Part shown: positions 1 through 5,940 of the stretch, in pieces
Layout of the letters: each line of letters starts with the position of its first letter
Numbering within the stretch: position 1 is the first letter of the stretch
Assembly: GCA_022561255.1 (NCBI GenBank)
Contig: JADFRO010000122.1
Coordinates: 1 to 8,068 of the forward strand
Direction: 5' to 3'
DNA: 8,068 nt
Origin: Planctomycetota bacterium
GTDB taxonomy: Bacteria; Planctomycetota; Phycisphaerae; UBA1845
Program-made: the position numbers and the translations under genes
The notes under the pieces: generated by a model
The model's database searches: none
What the model saw: only the letters and a program-made list of their open reading frames with translations
Told to the model about the DNA's origin: nothing

Positions 1-1679
1 GCGGAGACGGAGAGCAGGGCTACACCGGCGACGGAGATCTGGCTGAGCGTGCCCGTTTAAACTCCCCAGTAGGACAGGCAGCGCCGCCCGCAGGACGGAT
101 CACTCTCGACGCCAACGACCGTATATACATCGCCGATACCGGCAATCACGTCATCCGCGTAATCGACAACGACCGCCGGATTCGGACGATTGCCGGTACG
201 GGCGAGCGAGGGTACAGCGGTGACGGTGGGCTGGCCATCGAAGCCCAACTGAATACACCGAGTGACGTGGCAGTGGCGCTCGACGGTACGATCTACGTCG
301 CCGATACGATGAACAACGTGATTCGCAAGATAAGCCTAGACGGGATTATCACGACGGTCGCCGGAACAGGCGAGCGTGGCTACAAGGGTGACGGTGGCCC
401 GGCGGACGAAGCCATGTTGGATCGGCCGTACGGCCTTACAATATCGCCCGATGGTGAAGTATATTTCTGCGACACTCACAACCACCGCGTGCGCAGGATC
501 ACGCTTGATGTCAGCGCAGTGGATACGGATACCGATACTTCGCCGACGCTCGTAGAGGTTATTCCATGCACCGGCGAGCGAGGTAGTATCTGTACCTACG
601 TCGGGACCGGCGCGAACGGATTCAACGGAGATGGGCTGGACCGATTGCAAACCGCGCTCTACTGGCCGATGGACATCGAGTTCACTCCGATGGGACGTCA
701 GATCGTACTTGATTGGAATAACCACGTGGTCCGTGAAATTCTATCGGATGGGACGTTGACGACCATCATGGGCACGTACTTTGTCGGAGACGGCCCCGAC
801 GATCTCAGTGACCTGAACGAACCGGGCGCCGATCCGTTGACGGTGAATCTCAACCACCCGACGGACGTCCAGGAGTTTCCCAACGGCGACCTCATGCTCA
901 TGGCGTGGCATAACCACAAAATCCGGCAGATTGATGCGGTAACCGGTCGGGTTCTTGTACTTCTGGGCGGTCGTGCAGACTTTGCGGGTGACGATGGGCC
1001 GGCCCGGGACGCACTGGTCAATCAACCCCCGCACGGGGTGTTCGACGCCGACGGCAATCTGTTCTTCATCGATCAACGCAACCAGCGCATCCGCGTAATC
1101 TACGACTTCGCCGCGCAGCGCGGCGACGGGATCATCACGACAATCGTGGGCACCGGTGATAAAGGATTCAACGGAGACGGCCCGGGCGTCACCACGATGC
1201 TGGCCTTCCCGGCGGGAGGCAATCCGGAGCCAAGTGGTGGTCTCGCGCTCAGCGCCGACGGTGTTCTTTATTTCTCGGATACGCACAACCATCGCATTCG
1301 GAAGGTCACGTTCATCGACGGTGATCTCACGAACGGTATTGTGACAACCATCAGCGGTACCGGTGAGGCGGGGTACAGCGGTGACGGTGGTCTCGCGGCG
1401 GACGCCCGCGTCAACTTCCCACAGGACTTGGAGATTGGCCCGGACGGCAACGTTTACTTTGCCGACACCAACAACAACCGCATCCGTCGGATCGATCTCG
1501 GGACACACACGATCGAAACCGTCGTCGGAAACGGTGTTGAAGGCTACGGCGGTGACGGTGGTCCGGCCATCGACGCCATGCTTCATCGACCGTTCGGTGT
1601 CGCCTTCGACGGCGACGGCTTTCTTTATGTGTCGGATACGTTCAACGGGCGCATACGAAAGGTGGTGCTGACAAACTGA
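1..1679 (+). CDS. NHL-repeat beta-propeller protein, 5' end missing
   Basis: The reading frame is open from the left edge (first full codon at base 3) to the TGA at 1677-1679, giving 558 visible C-terminal residues. The ATG at 267 is an internal Met, since the same repeats continue upstream of it. I count nine NHL-type repeats, each opening with a variant of GTGxxGYxGDGG (near bases 3, 192, 360, 603, 771, 966, 1149, 1356, 1527) and followed by a strand such as VYFADTNNNRIRRI. Spacing is 56 to 81 residues. NHL repeats form propeller blades, often six per propeller, so nine or more blades suggest two propellers or one larger array. Repeats 4 to 6 are the most degenerate. The protein ends right after blade 9 with no anchor or other domain. 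No enzyme motif is visible. NHL propellers usually bind proteins or ligands; an extracytoplasmic location is inferred from the lipoprotein neighbours. Family confidence is high, function unknown. Confidence 0.92.
   Translation, partial: GDGEQGYTGDGDLAERARLNSPVGQAAPPAGRITLDANDRIYIADTGNHVIRVIDNDRRIRTIAGTGERGYSGDGGLAIEAQLNTPSDVAVALDGTIYVADTMNNVIRKISLDGIITTVAGTGERGYKGDGGPADEAMLDRPYGLTISPDGEVYFCDTHNHRVRRITLDVSAVDTDTDTSPTLVEVIPCTGERGSICTYVGTGANGFNGDGLDRLQTALYWPMDIEFTPMGRQIVLDWNNHVVREILSDGTLTTIMGTYFVGDGPDDLSDLNEPGADPLTVNLNHPTDVQEFPNGDLMLMAWHNHKIRQIDAVTGRVLVLLGGRADFAGDDGPARDALVNQPPHGVFDADGNLFFIDQRNQRIRVIYDFAAQRGDGIITTIVGTGDKGFNGDGPGVTTMLAFPAGGNPEPSGGLALSADGVLYFSDTHNHRIRKVTFIDGDLTNGIVTTISGTGEAGYSGDGGLAADARVNFPQDLEIGPDGNVYFADTNNNRIRRIDLGTHTIETVVGNGVEGYGGDGGPAIDAMLHRPFGVAFDGDGFLYVSDTFNGRIRKVVLTN
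210..1390 (+). repeat. Exact 20-base direct repeat in NHL blades 2 and 8
   Basis: The 20 bases at 210-229 and at 1371-1390 are identical by eye; both encode the GYSGDGG core of an NHL blade. The copies are 1161 bases apart, a multiple of three (387 codons), so recombination between them would delete or duplicate blades without shifting frame. Shorter versions (ggtgacggtgg) recur in blades 3 and 9. The repeats are part of the coding sequence, not a separate element. Confidence 0.7.
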
Positions 1680-2209
1680 TGACACTCCGAAGTTGGCGAA
1701 TCCAAGTTGCTCGGCCTCCCCATCGCGTGATGCTGCTTGTGGGCGCTATACTCGTGCTATCGGTTGGAGCCGTAACTTGCAGCGTGCCGACGGGGGACGG
1801 AATGGGCGACAACGGCAACGCCATCGATCCGGTTTTTCCGGCGAATTACCGGGAGACGTTCACCGAAGTCCGGGACTGCCGCTTCAGCAGTTCGCACCCC
1901 GGAATGATTCGGGTGCTGGTCAATGATATCGGCGCGTCGGCGTATCTCAACGACCAAAACCCGCTTCCGGTCGGCAGCATCATCGTGAAGGAGACGTTTG
2001 AGGGGACGACATGTGAAAACACCAACGAGCTTTCGCTTTGGTCCGCGATGCGCAAAGAGGCGGCCGGCTTCGATCCGGTAGACGCGGATTGGTACTGGCA
2101 GGATGTTCTGCCCGACCGAACCGTGCTGAACGACACGAAGGCGCGGTGTATCGCGTGTCACCAAGTAGATGCGTGCCTCGCGCGCGACTATATGTGTACC
2201 ACACCGTAG
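1679..2209 (+). CDS. Cytochrome P460-like c-type haem lipoprotein
   Basis: The product has 176 residues. The N-terminus is basic, then hydrophobic at about residues 18-33 (MLLVGAILVLSVGAV), ending at Cys34 in a loose lipobox (AVTC), so a periplasmic or outer-membrane lipoprotein is likely. The rest resembles cytochrome P460-like proteins: DCRFSSSHPGMIRVLVND (66-83), a Gly-Ser-hydrophobic-Lys segment GSIIVKE (99-105), MRKEAAGFDP (124-133), WYW (138-140), and the haem-c motif CIACH at 157-161 followed by further cysteines (166, 173). CxxCH should attach haem covalently. Lys104 could correspond to the lysine that cross-links haem in true P460, but I cannot align it with certainty, so hydroxylamine or NO chemistry should not be assumed; electron transfer or haem-based sensing are alternatives. 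The ATG overlaps the NHL gene's TGA by one base, which favours this start and suggests coupled translation. Four other cysteines (67, 112, 166, 173) could form disulfides. Confidence 0.8.
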   Translation: MTLRSWRIQVARPPHRVMLLVGAILVLSVGAVTCSVPTGDGMGDNGNAIDPVFPANYRETFTEVRDCRFSSSHPGMIRVLVNDIGASAYLNDQNPLPVGSIIVKETFEGTTCENTNELSLWSAMRKEAAGFDPVDADWYWQDVLPDRTVLNDTKARCIACHQVDACLARDYMCTTP

Positions 2210-2229
2210 CGGTGCACTCACGTTCGCCA

Positions 2230-2358
2230 ATGACAAGTTGGAGGAGTAGAGCCATCAAGAGTCCGCTCTGGTTTTCGGCCTTGGTACTGGTCGGCGCGTG
2301 CCATGGGACCGTAGCGCTGTATGCGCCTGGCGTCCAAGAGAATGACCATAATGGTTGA
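2230..2358 (+). CDS. Very small predicted lipoprotein (42 aa or fewer)
   Basis: This short frame encodes MTSWRSRAIKSPLWFSALVL followed by VGAC at residues 21-24. It has a basic start, a hydrophobic core and a strong lipobox (LVGAC), so Cys24 would be lipidated and the mature peptide would be only 19 residues, ending QENDHNG. It begins 20 bases after the P460-like gene. Its TGA (2356-2358) lies inside the start of the next gene (ATGGTTGA at 2351-2358), an arrangement typical of translational coupling. The ATG at 2230 has no clear Shine-Dalgarno sequence. GGAGGAG at 2240-2246 lies seven bases before an in-frame ATC (2254); initiation there would give a 34-residue product starting MKSPLWFS, a more typical signal peptide. 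The frame stays open upstream into the P460-like gene, so the true start is uncertain. Family and function are not recognised. The lipobox and gene fit support a real gene; the tiny size argues for caution. Confidence 0.5.
   Translation: MTSWRSRAIKSPLWFSALVLVGACHGTVALYAPGVQENDHNG
2240..2246 (+). promoter_or_regulatory. Strong Shine-Dalgarno-like GGAGGAG inside the small lipoprotein frame
   Basis: GGAGGAG is close to a perfect anti-16S complement. The only candidate initiation codon at proper distance is ATC at 2254-2256 (seven bases away), in frame with the small lipoprotein. No ATG, GTG or TTG lies within normal spacing in any frame. It may set a rare non-AUG start, or be a chance product of the codons for Trp-Arg-Ser. 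Confidence 0.3.
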
Positions 2359-3442
2359 CGACGGCAGACGAAACTTTCAGACGATGAGGTTTCTGGTGAG
2401 CGCCCTCTGTCTAACGATTCAAGGGGGTTGCACACCCCCGAGTCCGTCCGGGGATGAGAACGGCTCCAACGGTGGACAGCCGGTGGAACCGCGGTGGATG
2501 CTGGTGCATCAGGAACTCCCCTCAGCCCTGCTGTCTGTACAGGTGGTTTCCAACGGCGACGTCTATGCGGTTGGCAGTGATTCGCCTGACGGCAACGGTT
2601 CCTACGTGCTGCACTTCGACGGAGCAATATGGACGCGCCTGATCACCGGAGTCGAAGGAAACTTGTGGTGGGTTCACGAAGTTGGCCCGGATGAAATCTG
2701 GATGTGCGGGTCGGACAGATTGGTCTTGCGTTTTGAACCCTCCACAGGCATCTTCACGCAGGTCGATGTCGGTGACGGAACCGATACGTTTTTCGGCATC
2801 TGGGGGCTTTCCAGCGACGACCTCTGGGCCGTCGGAGGCACACTGACATGCGGCGTGATCCTCCGTTACGACGGAGCAAGTTGGACCGAGGTCGATCTCC
2901 CCCAGATAGAGGGAGGTGAGTGCTTCCCGCCGTTGTTCAAGGTTTGGGGGACACGGGCGGATAACGTGTGGATCGTGGGCGCTTTCGGCGCCACGCTATT
3001 TTACGACGGGTCCGACCTCACGTTCGTGCCAACCGATACCGGGCGCACTTTGCTTACCGTGCACGGAGACGCGCAAGGTGAGCTCATCGTTGCCGTAGGA
3101 GGCGCCCAGTCCGGTGAGATACGGGAACTGATCGACGGGGTGTGGACGAACGTGACGCCGCAGGGTGCGTTGCAGATGAATGGAGTCAACATCGGATCAG
3201 GTGGCGACGCGGTGGCCGTCGGCATTGCGGTTTCGAGCATGCGGCGCGGCCAAGATGGTTGGGTCGCCGAGGAAAACGGTTTCTCCGCAATCAACGACCT
3301 CGACTTCCATGCCGTCTGGGTTAACCAAGACGGAACTGCGTGGTCGGTCGGCGGCAACCTCCTGATCGAACCGTTGGACAGAGGCATCATGGCCTTTTTC
3401 GGTACGGACAACCCCGCCGGGGAAATTGTCAACAGCCGTTAA
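2351..3442 (+). CDS. Predicted seven-blade beta-propeller lipoprotein
   Basis: With the ATG at 2351 the product has 363 residues. A basic n-region, the hydrophobic stretch FLVSALCLTI and a QGGC lipobox put the lipid-modified Cys at residue 27, followed by a low-complexity Pro/Ser/Gly/Asn linker (TPPSPSGDENGSNGGQP). The body repeats a strand of the form D-[VIL]-[YW]-x-[VC]-G seven times, at about residues 69, 114, 156, 204, 243, 286 and 328, several followed by a [FY]DGxxWT strand (HFDGAIWTRL, RYDGASWTEV). Spacing of 40 to 48 residues and seven copies fit a seven-bladed propeller such as those in Ycf48/BNR-like or galactose-oxidase-like proteins. No catalytic motif is seen, so binding or scaffolding is most likely. 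The start at 2351 is preferred because AAGAG lies ten bases upstream and the ATG overlaps the preceding stop; in-frame ATGs at 2321, 2342 and 2384 are alternatives, the last leaving a 16-residue signal peptide. Confidence 0.82.
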   Translation: MVDDGRRNFQTMRFLVSALCLTIQGGCTPPSPSGDENGSNGGQPVEPRWMLVHQELPSALLSVQVVSNGDVYAVGSDSPDGNGSYVLHFDGAIWTRLITGVEGNLWWVHEVGPDEIWMCGSDRLVLRFEPSTGIFTQVDVGDGTDTFFGIWGLSSDDLWAVGGTLTCGVILRYDGASWTEVDLPQIEGGECFPPLFKVWGTRADNVWIVGAFGATLFYDGSDLTFVPTDTGRTLLTVHGDAQGELIVAVGGAQSGEIRELIDGVWTNVTPQGALQMNGVNIGSGGDAVAVGIAVSSMRRGQDGWVAEENGFSAINDLDFHAVWVNQDGTAWSVGGNLLIEPLDRGIMAFFGTDNPAGEIVNSR

Positions 3443-3528
3443 CGCGTGGTGTCCAACAACTCAAACGCAGGTCGAAACGTAGTACGGGCGTAGCACCGAG
3501 CAAAACAACGCCTATCATGAGTTGGCCA

Positions 3529-3562
3529 ACGATTTTCATAAATCGTGATTAAGAAACGATTT
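3529..3562. terminator. Inverted-repeat cluster between convergent genes, possible terminator
   Basis: ACGATTT (3529-3535), AAATCGT (3540-3546) and ACGATTT (3556-3562) can form either a 7-bp stem with a 4-base loop or a 7-bp stem with a 9-base loop, sharing the middle arm. It lies 87 bases after the plus-strand operon and 5 bases beyond the 3' end of the minus-strand tRNA, where a shared terminator is expected. The stems are AT-rich and no long U tract follows, so any terminator is weak. Confidence 0.35.
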
Positions 3563-3567
3563 TGAAC

Positions 3568-3641
<74 letters not shown>

Positions 3642-3652
3642 GCCTGCGCGAA

Positions 3653-3681
3653 ATGGTAACGCTTGTGTCGTTGCTCGACAA
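3653..3681 (-). promoter_or_regulatory. Candidate sigma70-type promoter for tRNA-Arg
   Basis: On the minus strand, TTGTCG (3681-3676, four of six matches to TTGACA) and TACCAT (3658-3653, four of six matches to TATAAT) are separated by exactly 17 bases. The -10 box ends 11 bases before the tRNA 5' end, so transcription would start with a very short leader. The intervening sequence is GC-rich, as in the discriminators of many stable-RNA promoters. Support is by position and spacing only. Confidence 0.4.
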
Positions 3682-3729
3682 GGGAGACGAAAGCACGTAG
3701 CACGCGAGTCGATCCGACGACCCCCTTCA

Positions 3730-3757
3730 GTCGCCCTTCGGCAAGGGGAGAGGCGAC
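3730..3757 (-). terminator. Hairpin downstream of the trk operon, weak terminator candidate
   Basis: CCCTT (3734-3738) pairs with AAGGG (3743-3747) around CGGC, and GTCG (3730-3733) with CGAC (3754-3757) around a six-base bulge. It lies 34 bases past the stop of the 120-residue membrane protein gene. A second CCCCTT at 3722-3727 can compete for AAGGGG. There is no U tract, so intrinsic termination is doubtful. Confidence 0.2.
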
Positions 3758-3790
3758 AGCTGCGGTCCACCGTCGTAACCACCGACTGCG

Positions 3791-4153
3791 TCACGCGGCC
3801 ATCTCAAAACGCAGCATATAAAACGCAATGAGCAGGATCAGGTCGAACGTCGCTATGCCGCCGCCGAGGAAGAAGCCGGTCCAGGATCGGCTCGACTTTT
3901 CGTTGCGACGCTGCCCCGCACTGCTCCAGCCGAGAATGAACGCCAGCGTGCTGGGTACGATCGAGAGGAGAATACAACCGGCGAACGCCGGAACGAACCT
4001 GCCCTTGGCACCGTAGATGATCTGGCCGAGGAGGGCGTCGTAGTGGGAGCCGACCAAATAGAGTGCGGCGAGGAACGGGCCGACGCCCACGATCGCAAGA
4101 ACTAGGGCGTAGGTGGCTTGAACGTCATATCGACGCAATGAAGCGAAACTCAT
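3791..4153 (-). CDS. Small membrane protein, three predicted helices, unknown function
   Basis: The product is 120 residues and is not recognised. Three hydrophobic segments stand out: about residues 15-35 (YALVLAIVGVGPFLAALYLV), 53-76 (ending SIVPSTLAFILGW) and 92-113 (GFFLGGGIATFDLILLIAFY). A positively charged loop (GQRRNEKSSRS) between helices 2 and 3 would face the cytoplasm by the positive-inside rule. There is no signal peptide or soluble domain. Its ATG overlaps the stop of the preceding 80-codon ORF (ATGA at 4153-4150), placing it last in a row with trkA and trkH. That position makes an accessory role in K+ transport possible, but nothing in the sequence demonstrates it. Membrane nature is well supported; function is not. 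Confidence 0.75.
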   Translation of the reverse strand: MSFASLRRYDVQATYALVLAIVGVGPFLAALYLVGSHYDALLGQIIYGAKGRFVPAFAGCILLSIVPSTLAFILGWSSAGQRRNEKSSRSWTGFFLGGGIATFDLILLIAFYMLRFEMAA

Positions 4154-4392
4154 CGAACCTCCTGTTCGACAACATCGGCCCGGCGCCGCGACGACGCTAC
4201 CCGATTCTCGGAGAAAATCTCAGTGACGCTACTCTGGTTGTGCAGTTCGCACACCGAGTCGTACGGCAGCTCGTCGATCCACCGTGACCGTTTCCGCGCC
4301 GTGCAACTGGATACCGCGGGTCGACGAAACGTCTGACGCGGATCAACACTCTGTACCACTTTTCTGTTCAGCCGCAGGCAACGCGTTTCCAT
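4150..4392 (-). CDS. Hypothetical 80-aa ORF fitted between trkH and the membrane gene
   Basis: This frame starts three bases after the trkH TAG and its TGA overlaps the ATG of the next gene by four bases, so it exactly fills the gap in a same-strand row. AGAG and TAGG lie just upstream of the ATG, inside the end of trkH, and could serve as a weak ribosome site. Third-codon-position GC is about two thirds, clearly above second-position GC, as expected for coding DNA here. The product is hydrophilic and rich in Arg, Ser and Val (SSRRRADVVEQEVR at the C-terminus), with three cysteines, no membrane segment and no motif I recognise. It may be a small cytosolic protein or an untranslated spacer that happens to stay open. 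The tight fit at both ends favours a gene. Confidence 0.45.
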   Translation of the reverse strand: METRCLRLNRKVVQSVDPRQTFRRPAVSSCTARKRSRWIDELPYDSVCELHNQSSVTEIFSENRVASSRRRADVVEQEVR

Positions 4393-4395
4393 GTC

Positions 4396-5940
4396 CTACT
4401 CTTCGCGCCAGAATCGGGGCATAAACAGCGCCAGGATCGCGAACACTTCAAGCCTTCCCAGAACCATCAGGCCGGTCATTACGAGCTTACTCTCGGGCGA
4501 GAACCACGCGTAGTTTTGCGTCGCTCCCACGCGGGCGAGTCCCGGTCCGATGTTGTTGAGCGTGGCGACGGAGGCCGTTGCCGCCGTCGTGATGTCGAGG
4601 TCGGTTTCAAACGCCATCAACGCGGCCGTCCCAGCGCCGAATGTGACCGCGATGAGCACCACGAAAACGAGCGTATTGAGTTTCAAGTCCGGATGGATGG
4701 TCGTACGGCCCATCTTCGTCGTTCGCACCACGTGCGGGCGATAAACGTGTTCGAGTTCCGTGAGGATGACCTTGAACACTATGAGGATTCGGCTGACCTT
4801 CATCCCCCCCCCCGTCGACCCGGCGGAAGCTCCGACAAACATCAATAGCATCAGCGTTGCCTTAGCCGAAAAACCCCAAGTGTCGAAGTCCGCCGTCGCG
4901 AAGCCGGTCGTCGTCTGGACCGACACGACCTGAAACAGCGCATCGCGAATAATGATGCCCAACGGCGCGCGTGTACCGTCGGCTGCGACGTACGCTTCCG
5001 GCGGGTTGGAGAGCAGGCTGCTCGTGACGATGACGGTCGCGGCTAGAAGAATGCCGATGTACAGGCGAAGTTCGGGATCTTTACCCACGCCGCGCCATCG
5101 ACCCTGGAGAATCCGGTAATAAATTCCAAAGTTCACGCCGGCCAGGAACATGAAAACGATAATGACGACGTGGATTGACGTTTGGTCGAAACCCGCGATG
5201 CTGGCGTCGAACGTGCTGAAGCCTCCGGTGGCGAGCGTCGTGAAGGTGTGGCAAAGAGAGTCGAACCAACTCATCCCGCACGTCTTCAGTGCGATGATCT
5301 CCGCGACGGTCAGCCCGACGTACATAAGCCAGAGCGTCCGCGCGGTGTCACGAATCCGCGGTTTGACGCCCTCGTGCGTCGGACCCGGTGCCTCGAGCCG
5401 GTAGATTCGCCGTCCGCCAACACCGAGCATCGGTAACACGGCGACGAACAAGACGACGATTCCCAGTCCGCCCAGCCACTGCGTCAGCGCGCGCCACAAC
5501 AATAAACTGTCGGGAACGGTTCCGATCGATTCGAGAATCGTAGCCCCCGTCGTCGTGAGGCCGCTCATCGCCTCGAAGAAGCAGTCGAGAAACGAATCGA
5601 ACGCGTGAGGCGTTTCGGCGGCATCCGGTCGAAGCCCCGCCCAGAAGCGATAGGGTAGCGCCGACACCGCTGCGCCGCCGAGCCAGGCCAGACCGACCAG
5701 CAGCAGCGCCTCGCGCTGTCCGATCTGCTGCGACGACGATCGACCCGTCGCAATCAGCAGGCAAGCGAGCAAGAGGCCGCAGGCGGCGCTGTAGAGCAGC
5801 GCCTGCGCGTGGGAATGGTCCGGCAACCCGCGAAGAACGTCGGAGCCCAGCGCGAAGGTGGCGACGGCCGCGAGAACGCCGCTCAGCACGAGCAGTAGCA
5901 TCCCAAGGTGACGGATGATTACGCGAAGTTCGAGCGTCAT
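4396..5940 (-). CDS. trkH: TrkH family potassium uptake protein, membrane subunit
   Basis: TrkH forms the K+-selective pore of the Trk system in the inner membrane, gated by TrkA. The 514-residue product is near the family's usual length (E. coli about 483). All four pore-loop filter segments are visible: GLTTTGAT (127-134), LATGGFS (236-242), QTTTGFAT (342-349) and LNNIGPG (461-467), each with its key glycine. The conserved ASAGSTGGGMKVSR stretch (371-384) and the C-terminal LGRLEVF (494-500) are also typical, and hydrophobic helices run through the chain. The ATG overlaps the trkA TGA in the arrangement ATGA, so the two are probably co-translated. The three Gly codons of STGGGMK form a run of ten G bases (4804-4813). 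The frame is intact as given. KtrB-type transporters are related, but the neighbouring two-module trkA argues for Trk. Confidence 0.95.
   Translation of the reverse strand: MTLELRVIIRHLGMLLLVLSGVLAAVATFALGSDVLRGLPDHSHAQALLYSAACGLLLACLLIATGRSSSQQIGQREALLLVGLAWLGGAAVSALPYRFWAGLRPDAAETPHAFDSFLDCFFEAMSGLTTTGATILESIGTVPDSLLLWRALTQWLGGLGIVVLFVAVLPMLGVGGRRIYRLEAPGPTHEGVKPRIRDTARTLWLMYVGLTVAEIIALKTCGMSWFDSLCHTFTTLATGGFSTFDASIAGFDQTSIHVVIIVFMFLAGVNFGIYYRILQGRWRGVGKDPELRLYIGILLAATVIVTSSLLSNPPEAYVAADGTRAPLGIIIRDALFQVVSVQTTTGFATADFDTWGFSAKATLMLLMFVGASAGSTGGGMKVSRILIVFKVILTELEHVYRPHVVRTTKMGRTTIHPDLKLNTLVFVVLIAVTFGAGTAALMAFETDLDITTAATASVATLNNIGPGLARVGATQNYAWFSPESKLVMTGLMVLGRLEVFAILALFMPRFWREE
4804..4813 (-). 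repeat. Homopolymer of ten G (coding strand) inside trkH
   Basis: The plus strand shows ten consecutive C; on the coding strand this is the last base of the Thr codon plus three GGG Gly codons in STGGGMK. Runs this long are prone to polymerase slippage and to sequencing indels. A change of one base would shift frame at about residue 379 and remove the fourth pore loop. Confidence 0.8.

Noticed and set aside
192..1560. Recurring ggtgacggtgg units as a CRISPR or tandem DNA repeat
   Set aside because: The spacing is irregular and all copies lie in frame inside NHL blades; they reflect protein repeats.
267..1679. NHL protein starting at the ATG at 267
   Set aside because: The frame and the repeat pattern continue upstream to the window edge, so this Met is internal.
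741..1685. 314-codon minus-strand ORF antisense to the NHL gene
   Set aside because: It is a shadow of a GC-rich repeat-coding gene; its periodic sequence (TVTAV and similar) mirrors the NHL repeats and it has no domain of its own.
1980..2627. 215-codon minus-strand ORF across the lipoprotein genes
   Set aside because: It is antisense to three plus-strand genes with family or signal-peptide support, has low-complexity Arg/Ser/Pro composition and no recognisable motif.
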